Of a DNA stretch of 64,000 nucleotides, positions 12,101 through 24,989 are shown one piece after another. Source of the DNA: Polytrichum commune (taxonomy: Eukaryota; Streptophyta; Polytrichopsida; Polytrichales; Polytrichaceae); contig OX485803.1 in NCBI GenBank assembly GCA_950295325.1, forward strand, positions 29,264,001 to 29,328,000. The letters are read 5' to 3'. Both the position numbers and the translations under genes were made by a program. The notes beneath the pieces were generated by a model. That model was not told the DNA's origin. It ran no database searches and saw only the letters and a program-made list of their open reading frames with translations. How positions within the stretch are numbered: the first letter of the stretch is position 1; each line of letters starts with the position of its first letter.

Positions 12101-13434
12101 ATGGCTTAAGGATTAAAAAAAAGATGTCACCAAAGGGAAGGTGTTACTTTCAGACCTCAGTACCTTGAGAAAAAAACGATTAAGCTTAGGACCACTTCAC
12201 AATAGAGCTTGAGACCCTTGACCCGTGTTACTCAAATTGTTTTGGTTGGTGTAGAAACCGGAGACGGTCCAAGTTCACTTTACACTACACCCTGAGGGCC
12301 CAATGGACCAGAGAAACGCTGGAAATCCCTCCAAGAAGCATGGAATTCTCCACTCCGGTCACCCAGTCGTCACTGCCAGTGTGGAAATGGATAACTATCC
12401 CAAAGATAAGAGATTCTTCGTCAACGAAGAAACATGTATTTCGTTCGTCGTGGCCATTGCACGAGGCCAGCGCAGCAGTTGCTCTGCTGTCGTCCTCATT
12501 CACACACTCGAGGAGTGTGGGTGGTTGCCTTAGAATTCTTGGGAGATTTTCGGAGCTAGCTGGGTGCTTGCGATCTGTTGTGGAATCACTGGAAACCAGA
12601 ATTGGATTTCTGGATGGTACTCTTCTCGTCTCATTCTGATCAATGTGGCGTTCCTTTCTTCTTTTTCTTTTTCCTTTATGGTTTTTGTCTTTCTCATGGT
12701 TTGTAGCGTGTGTGTACTTGTAGCTGTGTTGTGGTTCCCTTTCTGCAAAATATCGGAGTGGTAGTGCTATTAGGCATCGCGTCTGATTTTTACGTAGAAT
12801 AAGGTATGTCGGATCGTTGGAGTACTAAGAATCTGAGGATAGGCAGATCTTGTGGTTGTTTTTTTGGGTGCAGTTCTTAATTTGGACTTGAAATGGGATT
12901 GGAATCTTGTCAACTTCGTGTTTATGCGTGACTTTCTTTAATCGTTAGACCTCAATGACATGTTTCTGATCTGCAGATTCTGGGGCAAAAACTGCAAGTT
13001 TGGGAAGATTGAGTGTTTTTTGGGTTTGCACTTGAGTTTGGACATGGACAAGTTTCGTTAGCAATCCGGTTTATAAATCTGCAGGATCGTGGTCTCTAAT
13101 TGATACTGCTTATTTTCCTGTTGATTTAGCGATTCAGAGAGCTACCTAACCTGGACCACCGAAAGTAGTTTTCCATTCTTGTGGAGCTAATCCTTGATGA
13201 AATCCGCACCCGTATACATACCAATGCTGCAGTGGCCCACATCAGATCTCTCATCACACAAAATCACCAATCTGGTCTTGTTTTGACTCAAAAGTTCATC
13301 TGGCTTTTGTGGCTTGCAGGGAGTAACTCAGTGAACGGTGGCAGTCGCTCTTTTGCACCAGTGCAATGTGAGTGCCCATGATTTTCTGCTTCTCTTAGTT
13401 CAAGGGGTTATGTTCTCCAGTCTTATGAGCATTA
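9153..13434. other. Gene-free region upstream of the amino-acid transporter
   Basis: No supported coding region; the longest plus-strand frame (10210-10527) has no recognisable domain. The region includes one copy of a dispersed direct repeat (10798-10920), a G-tract near 11780-11790, and recurring phrases similar to GTTCACTTCACACTAC near 10235, 11088 and 12270. Its last part (from about 12.3 kb) probably holds promoter and 5' leader of the transporter gene. A small leader exon is possible at about 13320-13368, between GCTTGCAG and GTGAGT, but this is unproven. Confidence 0.5.
10798..10920 (+). repeat. Dispersed direct repeat, copy 1
   Basis: About 120 bases closely similar to 32787-32905 in the same orientation, sharing TACACACTAGAGAAA, TATTATGTAC, TAATGCCTCAAATA and CTACACTCAC in order. 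Part of an undefined repeat. Confidence 0.8.
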
Positions 13435-13975
13435 AGTGACATTTTAAGTTTTTAAAGAAGTCGTTGTGCATGAGTGAGAATTCCTTGGAAGAGTAATATA
13501 GGTACAGTATCATTTATTTTGAAAGCATCAGGTTTAACGCAGCACCAGAGAAGACAGTCTGACTTCATAACTCAAGATTCTCAACAGGCAGAGCTTAATG
13601 GCCATATCTGTGTCTCTCTTTAATCGTTTCTGCACAAACCTGGAATCTATTTGGTAGAGAAGGTGTTTTCAGTGGCACTGGTCTTTGGGCATATAGTGAC
13701 TTTTCAGTTTTTTAAGGAGGTGTGCATGTGAACTGCACTTTGACAGAGAATTCCTTGAGAGTATAAATTAGGTACTTTGGGTAAACTGTATCATGTATTC
13801 TGAAAGCCTTAGGTTCAACGTAACACCAGACAAAAAAACTGAATCCTCAATCACTCAAGATTCTCAACAGGCAGAGCTTAATGGCCATCTCTGCAGCTCT
13901 CTTTCATCATTTCCGCCCAAAACCTTGAATTTGTTTGGCAAAGATGTTGGTTTCAGTGACACTGAGGAGTTAAAT
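13435..13975 (+). repeat. Tandem duplication of about 282 bp upstream of the transporter
   Basis: Two diverged direct copies, about 13435-13715 and 13717-13975. The best-kept block is CTCAAGATTCTCAACAGGCA followed by GAGCTTAATGGCCAT, offset by 282-283 bases. It lies just upstream of the start codon in what is probably the 5' leader or a leader intron, so it may affect expression. A 61-codon frame in copy 2 is closed in copy 1 and is not considered a gene. Confidence 0.85.
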
Positions 13976-14058
13976 TGACTCTTAATCATCAGGCTATCAT
14001 AATTCCTCTTCGGTCATGCTGTAAGGAAGTTTGTTGAGGATTTTGATCAACTTTGAAT

Positions 14059-17000
14059 ATGAAAATTGCACAGACAGAGGAGACAACAGAAGAGATGGAG
14101 CCCCGGAGCAGGGTTGGGGGCCAGAATTACTCACCATGGGTGTCCGTTTTCAACATGTGCAATGCTGCCATTGGCTCCGGCGTTCTCTCCTTCCCTTTTG
14201 CATTTCGGTATGTTTGTGGAAGTGACTTGATGATTTGATCGGACTTGATGAGAGAGAGACAGAGAGAGATGACTCCGATGTGGCGTTGCGAACGGAGTGA
14301 TTTATAGTCTAACTTCATCTTAAGTTAGTCTAATTCTCTATGTAATACTGAAACGGACATCATAAGAATTATAGGATCTTGAAGAATCCTGCCCCTTTTC
14401 AAAGGAGAACACCTTGACCCGGCGCGGACATTCCACATGGTTGGTTAAACATATCCAGTTCACCTGGATAACTCCCACTATGATTGGGTAGACCATAGTG
14501 GTAGGGTGCACTGGAAATCAAGTGTTAGGAAAGCCACTTATCTGAGCACTTAGGGTTTAGGCAGCTTACACTCGGAGCCCCTATGGGATTAACATTTAAG
14601 GTCTTGCATTAAGCCACCCGTTCAGAAGGACATCGAAGATAGAATGGGATGCAATATTTTTCCAGAGTAGTCACTAATCGAAGAGCTTGAACGTGATCTG
14701 ACTTTAGGTGGGCATAGGTTCTTGCAAGTATCACAGCTCTCCAAATCAATGAGACTGTTTTTCAGTTCCAGAGATTGAAGGGAGATGGAGAAACACTTTG
14801 GTAACAAGGGAGCACAATTGTTGGCAACTTCTGTGAGAGTCTCAAAATATCATTTATCCAGATAATCGTGTGGCTGAAAAATCACTCAAACTAATGAGAT
14901 TGTAATTGTGTCCCATTTTGTTTTGATTTGTAGGCAAACAGGCTTAATCGGAGGTCTTCTGTTGACGGGATTGATATGGTCGATTGAAGTTGCAGTTCTA
15001 TGTCTACTAATCCGGACTGCCAACAAGTACCGAACCAAGTCATATCAGGTGGACTTTTCTAACTTGTTCATCAGAGTTGTTCAAATATTTGCACCAGAGT
15101 TATTTTTTCGTTCCGCTAGTCAGGATGGTCGGCATTTCAGTTCCTTCAACATCAGGATACCTACAGAGACTGCCATATTGTAGTCATTTTTATGCTTTAA
15201 GCAGTTGTGTACTTTGATGATTGACGAGTGAGAGAAACAGGAGAAATCACATGCCAAAAGCAATCAAGTTTTAAAAATAATCTGACTTCATGTTTCCTGG
15301 TTTTCAGGATCTTGTGGTGGCAACATTTGGACCCAGTATGGCAATTATTACTTGTGTTACAATTCTTGCCTTCCTTGTCGGCTCGTTGATTTCTTATTTC
15401 ATCATCACAGGTGTGATCTCTTGCTCACAAATACCCCAGTTTGTAGTATATGTTGGATAAGCCAGCAATGGTAATAATGTATATTTAGATTGCTTCATGC
15501 AATTCACCAGGTGTCCTAGCAGAATCAAGTTTGTGTTATCCTGTCTAATCCAAAATCATTTTTTGTAATTAGGGTTCAATTATGTGATATCTGGATTATT
15601 GATGACTCTCGCAGGGGATGTCTTTCAGCCAATCTTTGCCAGCTGGTTTGGGGAAGACAGCATTCTTGCAAATCGCAGGTATGCTTACAGTAATTCTTTG
15701 TCCAAGGGTCCAGAGGCATTAAACGAACTCAAAATAATTAGTCTTCCATTGCATTGTCTCCACCCAGAGATGATTATTTTTGTATTTGTTCTGAAAATGA
15801 GGAGTGGCGCGAAGTTCATTGTGATAGATGGTTTGTAGATGAATGTTTAGACACGTTGACAGTGTGCAGTTTAATGCTAAGATGTGTTGTTTAGATGACT
15901 TGTCATGGAAGATGTTGTTCTCTTTTTAAGCTGACGTGGCCAGCAGATGCAGAGTGATTTCTCATTAGATAAGGATTCGTGTAGAATTTTCGAGCTATGA
16001 AGCAGTTGATAGATGCTAAACTATTTGGTTGGCGACCAATTTACTTATTATATATGCCTCCTACTGAAAATAAGTGCTCTGGGTATTGCAGAGTGGTGAT
16101 TGTATTTTTCGCCTTGACAGTGGTGTTTCCATTGTCTCTAAAGAGAAACATCCGGGATCTAACTTGGGGAAGCACGATCTCTGTAATCCCCATACTCATG
16201 TCTTTCCCACAATGTAATTCATATTGTCCCATGAGTGGAATCTTCAAATTGTTCTTTTCTGACATGTATGGAGAGACCCTATCAAACATTTCTTGTTGAA
16301 GGTTGTCAATTTTCTTGTTTCAATGATTATATATCGTCCTTATCCACCATTTACATTACGAGAACCAGTACAAACCACGAGTTGATCTACCTGAATGAAG
16401 CGCAGATTGTTTCTCGTAAAATTTACTTATATCAAGAGCGAGGTCTACTAATCATAGTTATGAGGCATGGAATATAGAATATCAAGTTGAACGATTAAGC
16501 TATCTAAGTCAAAGATTCAAAAGCTAACACCATCTGGAAACGTTGATGCAGGTTATATTGCTCATATATTTGACTGTGGCACTGGTGATCATAAGCTCTT
16601 CTAACCTGAAAAGTGAAGGCTTCCCAGAGCATGTGAGTGTTTTTTCTTTCAGCATTGGCCACTATCTGCTGCACATGGACTGCTATCAAAAACTTCCATA
16701 TCATGGGAATTTCCTTGATATTGTCTCATCAAACTATCTCGCCTGCCTAATGACTAAATCATTGCATTGATGGATGGTTCACAGGTGAGCTATTTCAAAG
16801 GTGGTTACCATGTATTCCTTGCTATGGATGTCTTGGTTTTTGCGTTCCATTGCCACATTCAGGTGAGACAAACCATAGAAAAAGTCAGTGCTTTGTAACA
16901 TCTTTTGAACCAAAAAATACCCAAAAATATTAAGCTTCCTTTGCATGAAAATTCAGACTGCTACACTGATAATTCCAAAACCGCAAAATGTTCTCCAAAT

Positions 17001-19660
17001 CATGAAAGTCAATGTTACTGACAGATGTTGAGAACAAGATGAGACTCTTGGAAATTGAGTAATATATGTATATATTTGCATTGTGTCAGGTGATGCCAAT
17101 CTTTGCTGAGCTGGCAGACAACCCCAAGCCATTGTTTGGTGGAAGCCTCCAAGAGCCCCTTTTGAAACCTGAAGAAGAGGAATTAGAACCGCAAGCATGC
17201 AATCTTACCAGAGTTTATCGGATGGATAAGATTGTCATGATCTCCATGTCCGTGTGCTTCATCAGCTACTGTCTGGTATTTTCTTCATCCCTATTATGTT
17301 CATAGAGGTGATAGCAAGCATGAGCTGATGTCCTGAGATTGCAAGATGGGATGCATTAACCAAGGGAAATGAAATGCGACAACTAAGTTACACAAGACTT
17401 ATTACATCGATGGACTTTGTTGACCAATGCGTCCTTCAATTTAGTTTCAATGATCACGATTGTCCACAAAATATACTCAAAACTTAATAGATCCATACCG
17501 CAACTCTCCTACCCTTATCCCTGGCTTCTATACCCCCTCATTGCTCTGAATGGTTGCTTCTAAATTAATTCTTAAACCTATATGAGAATCCTCAAAATTG
17601 TAAACCCCAAATTTGCAACAAGGCCTGCATTGCCCGTCTTCAATGTACCTGAATTTCAAATAAAATCATATAGTCCTTTGAATTTGTTGTGAACTGAAGT
17701 GTCCATTTAGTAATTTAATGTCCATTCTCTTTTTGCAATATTCAATTCAAAGTTACTCAGTCTATGTCATGTGGCAGGTGGGTGAGTTCGGTTACTTGCT
17801 CTATCCAAATGTGCAGAGTGATCTACTCATAAGTTTTGGCACCAGCAACAAATTTTTGAACTTTGCTCGAGTCGGTATGGCCGGGGTATGTATGACCAAT
17901 GCAGTCCTTCATAGATTTAAATGGTAATATGAGGTTTTCAATGAACCCATTAATGTAACGAAATCATGTTCTGATGGCTGATGAAAAAAGTTGGCACATT
18001 CTGCTGTTGGAAGGCCAACACAAAGATTCACTTTTGTCAAACACATGGCATTAAAATACACAGATACTCATAAGTCGTTCTTTTTCTTTATATAATTTTC
18101 CTAAGAAAATTTTCATTGTTGGACCATGCTTGAACCATCGTCATCTTGTGTTCAAATTGTACCTTATATTGTAACTTGTGTTTTTTTTAAGTATCAATCT
18201 GGTCATAATGTATAAAACATGCCCTCACATCTTTGTGCTATTTACATGCATATGTTCTTCTTGAGAATGTCAATGTTACAAAATACTGACAGAAAATATT
18301 ACATTTGCTTATCTCAGGTGTCGATGATCTGCTTTCCAGTTTGCCACTTTCCATGCAGAACGATTCTCGAGGATGGCGTTCGTCATGTTTTACATGAACA
18401 TATTCCCGAGGGCTTCTCATGGACTCTTCACATACTGCTCACACTCGTTCTATGTGGCAGTGCCTTAGGAACTTCCCTCTTGACCTCAGACCTTGGAACT
18501 GTAAGCTCTTTACTCCACTCCTCACATGGCCTGAACTGAAAGAGAAAAAGAAAAAGAAAAGAGCCTTAATCCTCAAAGGACCAAGCTGGGGTTCAGTGTA
18601 TATTTATTATTTAGTACATTGTCATAATTTGTAACATCTGTCCTCGCATTTATTTAGTACATTATCTTATATGAAGGAGAAATTAAAACAATACCCATAT
18701 GTGACACTGATGATTAAGAAGCTATACATTTATTTGCATCCAAGGGCATGCATGCTGTGTATTTGAATCCAAATCTTCAATAACATTAAGGTCCAACCGA
18801 TTTGAGAAGTGCACTTGGAGAATGAGTTGATTTTAGATAGGTTCGCTTTTGACATAAATAATGAAAAAAAACCTAATTGTGTAGCTCAAATACATGTTTC
18901 GTGCACTGGGCTTTTTGGGACACTTAGGGATTAAACGTCCCTGAGTTCCACTTTGGGCGTGAAGGACTCGAATGTAGGTTTTTATGATGACTTGTTGCTA
19001 GGTAGCCATTATGTGAAAGTGACCCCATCTAACCAAGCACACTTCACCAATCATACCAAAACAAAATGTAAGATATATATATATATATATGTATTTGGGC
19101 TCTGTACAAATAACCTAGGTTGGAAAACATATCATGTGTATCTTATCACCATTGTCACATATGACCATAATCTTACTTTCCCATTGTAGTAAATCGTTCC
19201 AAATATAGTTTATTGTCCTAGACAAGTAAAACTTTGACTTCAATACTTCTCTAAGGTCTTGTACAAACATTCACATACGGAGGCTTGAATGGTAACTTGA
19301 AACTCATAAGGGTTAAGGAGGCTTACGATCTGTGATAACGTTCTCTGCACTTTTAACATTGTACACTAACATTTTTGTGTGTAGGTCTTCTCTATTGTTG
19401 GATCCACTGGTGGAGTATTGGTAATATTCATCATACCGGGTTTCATCTTATTGAAAAATAAGCTTGGTGAAGGGGTTGTGGCGAATCCCGAAGACTCAGA
19501 GGCTCTGGAGCAACCTCAAGAGGAGCTTACTGTAGTCAACAAGGTGAAGAGCGGTGCTAGAATTGGGGCTGGTTTCCTACTAGTTTGCTTTGGCTGTCTG
19601 ATCTTCTGTGTGACAGCATATGTCACTTTAGTCGGCATAAACAACATTGACGATCGGTAA
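14059..19660 (+). CDS. Amino-acid transporter, SLC38/AVT family (11 exons, 477 aa)
   Basis: Membrane amino-acid transporter of the AAAP superfamily, most like SLC38 (SNAT)/plant AVT proteins; probably a proton- or sodium-coupled neutral amino-acid carrier of the tonoplast or another membrane (family inference). Exons: 14059-14207, 14934-15048, 15308-15410, 15615-15678, 16092-16182, 16552-16632, 16785-16862, 17090-17275, 17778-17885, 18318-18500, 19385-19660. All introns are GT-AG and every phase joins, giving 477 codons plus stop. The first helix carries the family signature NAAIGSGVLSFPFAFRQTG (residues about 34-52). Hydrophobic helices follow in exons 2, 3, 5, 6, 7, 8, 9, 10 and 11, and a charged loop rich in Glu (EPLLKPEEEELEPQ) sits in exon 8. 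The first ATG in frame is 14059; Met13 is an alternative start. Length is normal for the family. No break is seen, so it is probably functional. The substrate and compartment cannot be read from sequence. Confidence 0.92.
19074..19090. repeat. (AT)n microsatellite in transporter intron 10
   Basis: A run of TA dinucleotides inside the long last intron (18501-19384). Confidence 0.85.
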
Positions 19661-20521
19661 CCTCACCTAAAATGTGTAAATTTTGTCACTCATGTATTCT
19701 GGGTACTTCAGGATTTTCAATTCTTTTAGAAGGTATAGCAGTTGGTCCATAAATCCTGTGATTTAATGTGAGCGCCACTTGTATTCAGTGGTGCATACAA
19801 TCAAAGCATAAAACTTTTATAGGCTTATCACTTGTAAGCTTATCAATTTTGCTGGACAACTTTTTGCAATGATAAATAAATGAGGTGTTCTCTTGTTGGC
19901 AAATATTGTGGAAGAATCGTCCGCTATCCAATATTGTAGTGGAGATATTTGAGAAGAGGACAAATCTTCTGAGTTTACAGTCGTGAGTCTTAAAATTACA
20001 CACCTGTGACGTGGTGAAGCTTCCCTTCGATTGGTACCTATGAAATTCATTGTGAATACCTATGTGAGCTTTTGAAGGAAGGCATGAGTTCCATCAGCTC
20101 CTGTTCCATGATTCAGAGATGATTGTTAGTACACTCAGAATTTCTCATACTGCTGTGGCTAGGAAAAAATATGTGCTGGAGGAGTGAAGTTGCCCTCAAG
20201 TCATTCAAGCATAATTATATACATACAGTGGGAATTACCTGTCTTCATGAGTCACCTTACAAATTGAGAGGAGTCTACTTGTACAAAATAATGGTCTTCG
20301 AGGATCATTTCCTTGGGCCAATGAGCAATGAACAACACCATAGAATCCAAGTGCCGAAATAAAAAACAATCTTTGTTCTCACCCTGTGACTCTTGATGAT
20401 TTTCAGCGAATGATGTAGTGCCACTTGACATTATTAGACTTTGCACCACATCTAAATTAACAAGTGCTGGAGTGAATCATGTCCATAACGTTACTTAGCT
20501 GTGTATCTATGCATTGTGGGG
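19661..20521. other. 3' flank of the transporter gene
   Basis: Probably contains the 3' UTR and downstream DNA; no gene is supported. Confidence 0.5.
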
Positions 20522-20767
20522 GGCTGGGGATTCGTGGCACTCACTAAAAATCATCCATCCAAGATATTGTGGATGAAGTGGCTCCAATAAAAAAAGCCCC
20601 CCTATGGGGTTGAGGGCCGATTCATTCGAATATGACGTCACTAGACTAATTCGGGGCCTTTGACTCTATTTCCGGAATCAAATTGCCCAAAAATAGCCAT
20701 TTAGATGAATCCTGTGTTTTTTTCATCCGCACGGATGATTTTTAGTGAGTGCCACGAATCCCCGGCC
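20522..20767. mobile_element. 246-bp MITE with 9-bp target duplication (Mutator-like)
   Basis: Terminal inverted repeats of about 35 bases begin GGCYGGGGATTCGTGGC and differ at one position near the tip. The element is flanked by an exact 9-base direct repeat ATTGTGGGG at 20513-20521 and 20768-20776. A 9-bp duplication is typical of Mutator-like elements (family knowledge). No coding capacity, so it would need a transposase in trans. The near-perfect arms and exact duplication suggest a recent insertion compared with the other repeats here. No second copy was noticed in the window. Confidence 0.9.
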
Positions 20768-20991
20768 ATTGTGGGGTTGGGCATTGTGTCTGTTTCATTC
20801 TAGGCTTCCCTCACATTTTTGGTGTATTGAGCCTGATTACAATTCATGAGTTGATGAGCAACACCGACAATTAGACTAACCTGGGCAAGGGTTACCGGGA
20901 AAGGCGACATGCAAGTGAACTATAAATCTTTTAACTTGTAGAGTACAACATGTCCACAACCCTGTAGAGTACATGTGGTAAACATTTCCTC

Positions 20992-21312
20992 CACAAAATA
21001 TGATATTTAGTGTTTGATACACTAAATACGAATGCATACACTAAATATCAATAACCCTATGAAAGTAAGTAACAAAAAACGTAAACTCAAACACTAAATA
21101 TCAACTATGGTAATATGTCGAAGTTACATCTTTGAATTTAATGTTAGTAAGGATATGAAAAAAAAGGGGATATAATAAGGGAGGTGGCAGTAGGGAAGGT
21201 AGCGGCACATTTATGTCTAACACTAATTGTCAAAGAATTGAACATTAGTGTTGAGCATGGTAGGGTGGTAACAACACTAAATGTAATCAAACACTAAATA
21301 TCATATTTTGTG
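20992..21312. mobile_element. Short TIR element, family B (second member)
   Basis: A perfect 27-base inverted repeat forms the ends: CACAAAATATGATATTTAGT and onwards (20992-21018) and its complement (21286-21312). Further ACACTAAATAT copies lie in the interior. The shared ATATGATATTTAGTGT core links it to the 8709-9152 element. No open frame. A target duplication is not evident. Confidence 0.78.
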
Positions 21313-22355
21313 TAGTTTATTTTGTGTTAACCTAGTAGCCAAGTCCTTGAGATTTCATGATAGGCATGAACATTCCATGAAAGGGATAGCCTCTGCCTTT
21401 CTTGTCTCCTTTTAACAAGGGAGCATGTGACAAAGCTTGCGATAATATTCTTAGTAGTATTTATACTTCTGCATAAGGGGAAAAAAATACCTAGCCATGC
21501 CACGTTAACCAACATGATGTCCACTCATCCAAGATTTAATCTTCTCCCCATCAACCGTATGCGTACACAACTTCACATGACAATACACAACCACCCTATT
21601 GTGTATCCAATAGACCATTTTGATGCAAATTTTGATCGTTTTAACATGCCCTTGATGAGAATGAATCATTTAATGGGCCATGTCAAAAATGCACATGATT
21701 TGTCTTACACCATTTACTTCATATAGTGTGGACCTCGGGATAGTGTGGATGCTAATCAAAGTAGACTACACAAATCTTCAAAGGCCTAAGATTTAGAGCG
21801 GAACATGCGTATATAATAGTGTTGTATCCAAGTGGCATGGTGTGTTGCATGCCTTGTCATGGTTCACATATTAATGAAGGTGTGATCATGACAAGTGGCA
21901 CAATGTGTTGCGAGCCAATGAAAAAGGTGGTGCCACACATCATAAGGACAAGATATTTACGATGCTTGATTTCATGATGCATCTATGTTTGAACACGCAT
22001 AAAATATCCCATGCAAAGTGGTTTAGTGTCATATATACAATGATGGCAACCGTAGACGCATGACACATACATAAGATTCCTCTCATTGATCGATGTCTTG
22101 TGTGGGTGTAATACACACGCCACTTTTTTATAAGCTAAAATGTGTGTTGACACTAAGTTTATAATGTGGATGCTTTGAATTGATGTGGTTCATTATTTGA
22201 AATGTTTTTTTGGCATGGCTCATTGACATTTGTTTCATGAAACCCAGGAAAAAGACCATAGTTTGGTTAAATCAACCATTTGGATGTGAGTGTCACATTT
22301 TTGATAGGTGCTTGATGCTAGTGTGTCAAATGAATCATGTTAAAAAGAAACTATT
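21313..22355. other. Gene-free DNA
   Basis: A 99-codon frame at 21427-21726 has no recognisable domain or gene structure. Nothing else stands out. Confidence 0.45.
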
Positions 22356-23250
22356 GCAAATTCTTTTCGTGTAGGAAGATAGAAACTATGAGGATTGCGA
22401 ATTTGTTTGGTAATTTTATTCCTTAAATTGAACTTAAATGTGAATTTTTGAAGCCAAAATTTGGGCCAAATAGATTACCAATGTCTAGAGAGTGACATAA
22501 CCACTCATTTTAAGTGCTCATTCCTCCTCACTTTAGTATCAGAATCATGGATATGTGTCATGCCACTATTGGTGTTGGCCTGATAGAAATTTAGTCCCAA
22601 CTTGTTCGAATTTTAGTCCTAGTCTGATCAAAATTATGGCACCCTATAAGTTTCTAATGGGATCTTGATTAGGAATAGGCGCTTTGACTATAGTGTCAAT
22701 AATATTTAATAATTCTCAACATCCCATGTTCAATTGACTTCCCCATTCACCAATAGAGTAGAGGCGCCCATAACCGATCACTTAAGAGATTTTGCGCCAA
22801 ATCTGGAGAAGTTTAAGGCCGTGCAAATTCTTCCCATGTAGGAATATAGAAATTAGGAGGATTGCAAATCTTTCAGTAATTTTATTACTTAAAATGGAAA
22901 TACAATGAAATTCTGAAGCCAACCATTGGCCTGAACACATTACCAATGTCTAGAGTATGCCATAACCGCTTATTTTGAGACGAATTTCTCTTCACTTCAC
23001 TCAAAACCGGAGACATGTGTCATGGCACTAACGATCCCCTAGTGACACCATAACTGAATTTGGAGACTTAGGCCGCTTTGCCCACCAGATCCTAGTGGCC
23101 TACATAGAAACTAACCCTTAGAAACTGTAGAACCTTTCTTTAACCACCTATGAAAAGAAATTACTAAAATCAATTTTAGCCTGATCAAAAAATTATAGTA
23201 CCCTATAGATTACCGATAGGATTCTGTTTGGGATTAGGTGGTTCTACTCT
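22356..23250 (+). repeat. Diverged tandem duplication, unit about 0.45 kb
   Basis: Copy A (22356-about 22700) and copy B (22822-about 23250) share, in the same order, GCAAATTCTT, GTAGGAAnATAGAAA, GTAATTTTATT, TTACCAATGTCTAGAG, a GTGTCATGnCACTA block and a CTGATCAAAA..ACCCTATA block. Many small indels show it is old. No coding potential. Confidence 0.8.
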
Positions 23251-23773
23251 AACTAAACCTTGGTGGGCTTTGGGTTGATTGCCTCCTTGGAAAGCAATGT
23301 TTTATGAGTTCTTCAAGCTTGTAAAATTGAAATGATCCATTTTTTAATTTTGTGTTTTTTACAAAAAATAAATAATTAGTGTCTTCACATTATTTATTTA
23401 TGCTTTGCTCATTTAATCTGTTCATTCAAGATTTGAGGTCGATGTTGAATCCATGTTGACTTTGTTTAATTGCAAGCCGTGCCCCTCAAGTAAAGTCCAC
23501 ATCATAGCCTTTCGCCAAATGTGAAGAGGCCTAAAATAGCCACTTGACACGTGACCAAGGCTAGATGCCCACCTCTTTGAGCCGGACCCTTGTCACTATT
23601 ATTGAAGGTGAAAATGCGGTCCATTATATTAAAGATCACACATTTCTTTTGATAGCCAACTTGTCCCGGAATCAACATCAAGGCCCCGACATCCTAAACC
23701 CACTTTAAACAAGTTGATCATAAACATATGGAGGGAGCTTTTACTAAGCTTTCTTTATCTCTGTACTACTAAG

Positions 23774-23922
23774 AAAAGTTCAATAGATTGTTCAAATATT
23801 ATAGAACATAAAGGACTTTGCTTGAAATAAAATAACATTCTCATCAAGTAGTTATAGCACTTGCGTAACTTTGAATAGTAACACACACTAATTGAGATAA
23901 ACGGTGTAGTGGTAGGGGCCCA
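23774..23922 (+). mobile_element. MITE family A, half copy
   Basis: This matches one arm plus spacer of family A and aligns along its whole length with the reverse complement of 34340-34500. The diagnostic end contains AGTAACACACACTAATTGAG. The other arm is missing. Confidence 0.75.
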
Positions 23923-23999
23923 ACTAAAAGAGGCGGCCCTGGACCTCCCATTCAAATGTGGGGAATTTTTTTTGCTGCCCAAGAGCATTTGAACCAGGG

Positions 24000-24467
24000 C
24001 TCGGGAAGAACCAGCGGTTAGTTACAGATGAACCAGTTGAGTTTGAGAAATAATAACTGGTTGAAGTTGGAGACTTCAGGAGAATTACGGATCAATTTAG
24101 AAGAATCTATAAAAAAAAATACACCTCAAATGAATGAAGCACAACCGGAAGATGTTAACATCTATGATCGGGGAGAACCGGCACTTAGTTACAGATGAAC
24201 CGATTGAGTTTGAAAAATAACCGGTTGAAGGTTCAGGACTGCAAGAAAATTACCGATCAGTTTAGAAGAATCTATAGAAGAATATACCCCAATTTAATAA
24301 AGGAAAACCGAAGGATGTCAACATGTAACCGGTTGGACTTGCAAACATTAGGATCTCAACCGATTATGCCCAAAAATCTCCCCGAACACTAGTCAACATA
24401 TAACCGGTTGGCTTTAGAATCACTAGGATCTTGACCGACTGTGCCCACAATTTTCCCGGGCACCGAT
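24000..24467 (+). mobile_element. AACCGG-rich element (family C), interrupted outer copy
   Basis: The outer copy begins CGGGAAGAACC near 24002, breaks off after GATGTTAACAT (about 24163) and resumes at CAACATATAACCGGTTGG (about 24393), ending TTTTCCCGGGCACC. The uninterrupted relative at 34578-34802 reads straight across that point, so the intervening 24164-24392 is an insertion. Repeated AACCGG/CCGGTT motifs run through it. No coding capacity. Confidence 0.8.
24168..24390 (+). mobile_element. Family C element nested inside another family C copy
   Basis: Begins GATCGGGGAGAACCGG and ends ATCTCCCCGAACAC, so its tips are short inverted repeats (CGGGGAGA/TCTCCCCG). Its interior parallels the outer copy: GTTACAGATGAACC, GATCAGTTTAGAAGAATC, ATGTAACCGGTTGGACTTG. 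Self-nesting points to a mobile, non-autonomous family. Confidence 0.75.
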
Positions 24468-24989
24468 TTGAACGCATAAACAAAAGGCTTTGGGACTTTT
24501 GGCAAGTTGACGTAGGTTGACTTTTGGGAGATGGAAGTTGACCGAGATTGACTTTTGAGAGATGGCTGTGCCCCGGGCAGAGCCAATAAAATATGAGTCG
24601 TGTGAGACTCGGGTGGACCCGTGAAGTTGTTTATTGTTGCCCGATGTGAAGTTGGCCATGATGAGGGCCTACCACAGACACGAAGAAGCCTTCCTTTGGT
24701 TCACCGGCCATGGCTACACGCCCACCTCTTTGAGCTGGTCCTCTAGGTTACTACTATTATCCAAGGTGAAAATGCAAGTAGTTCTGCAAAATTTGGCCTC
24801 GAAATCAATGTTGGGAAGTTTCGAATTAGTCTAGTACGATCCACTGGAGATGAAGAAACCACAAACTATGGGGATCATGTTTTTATTAGACCATCTTTAC
24901 CTTGGTAATAATATGAAGGGCCCAACTCAACCAGGTGGGCGTCCACACTAACACTGTGTTTAGTGTGCCCGTTTCTGCTTCTCTTGCTC

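Noticed and set aside
23560-24810. Similar blocks near 23560-23685 and 24715-24810 (CCCACCTCTTTGAGC) considered as LTRs of a retroelement
   Set aside because: Only about 100 bases match, with no TG..CA ends, primer-binding site or coding remains between them; the interval is filled by family A and C elements.
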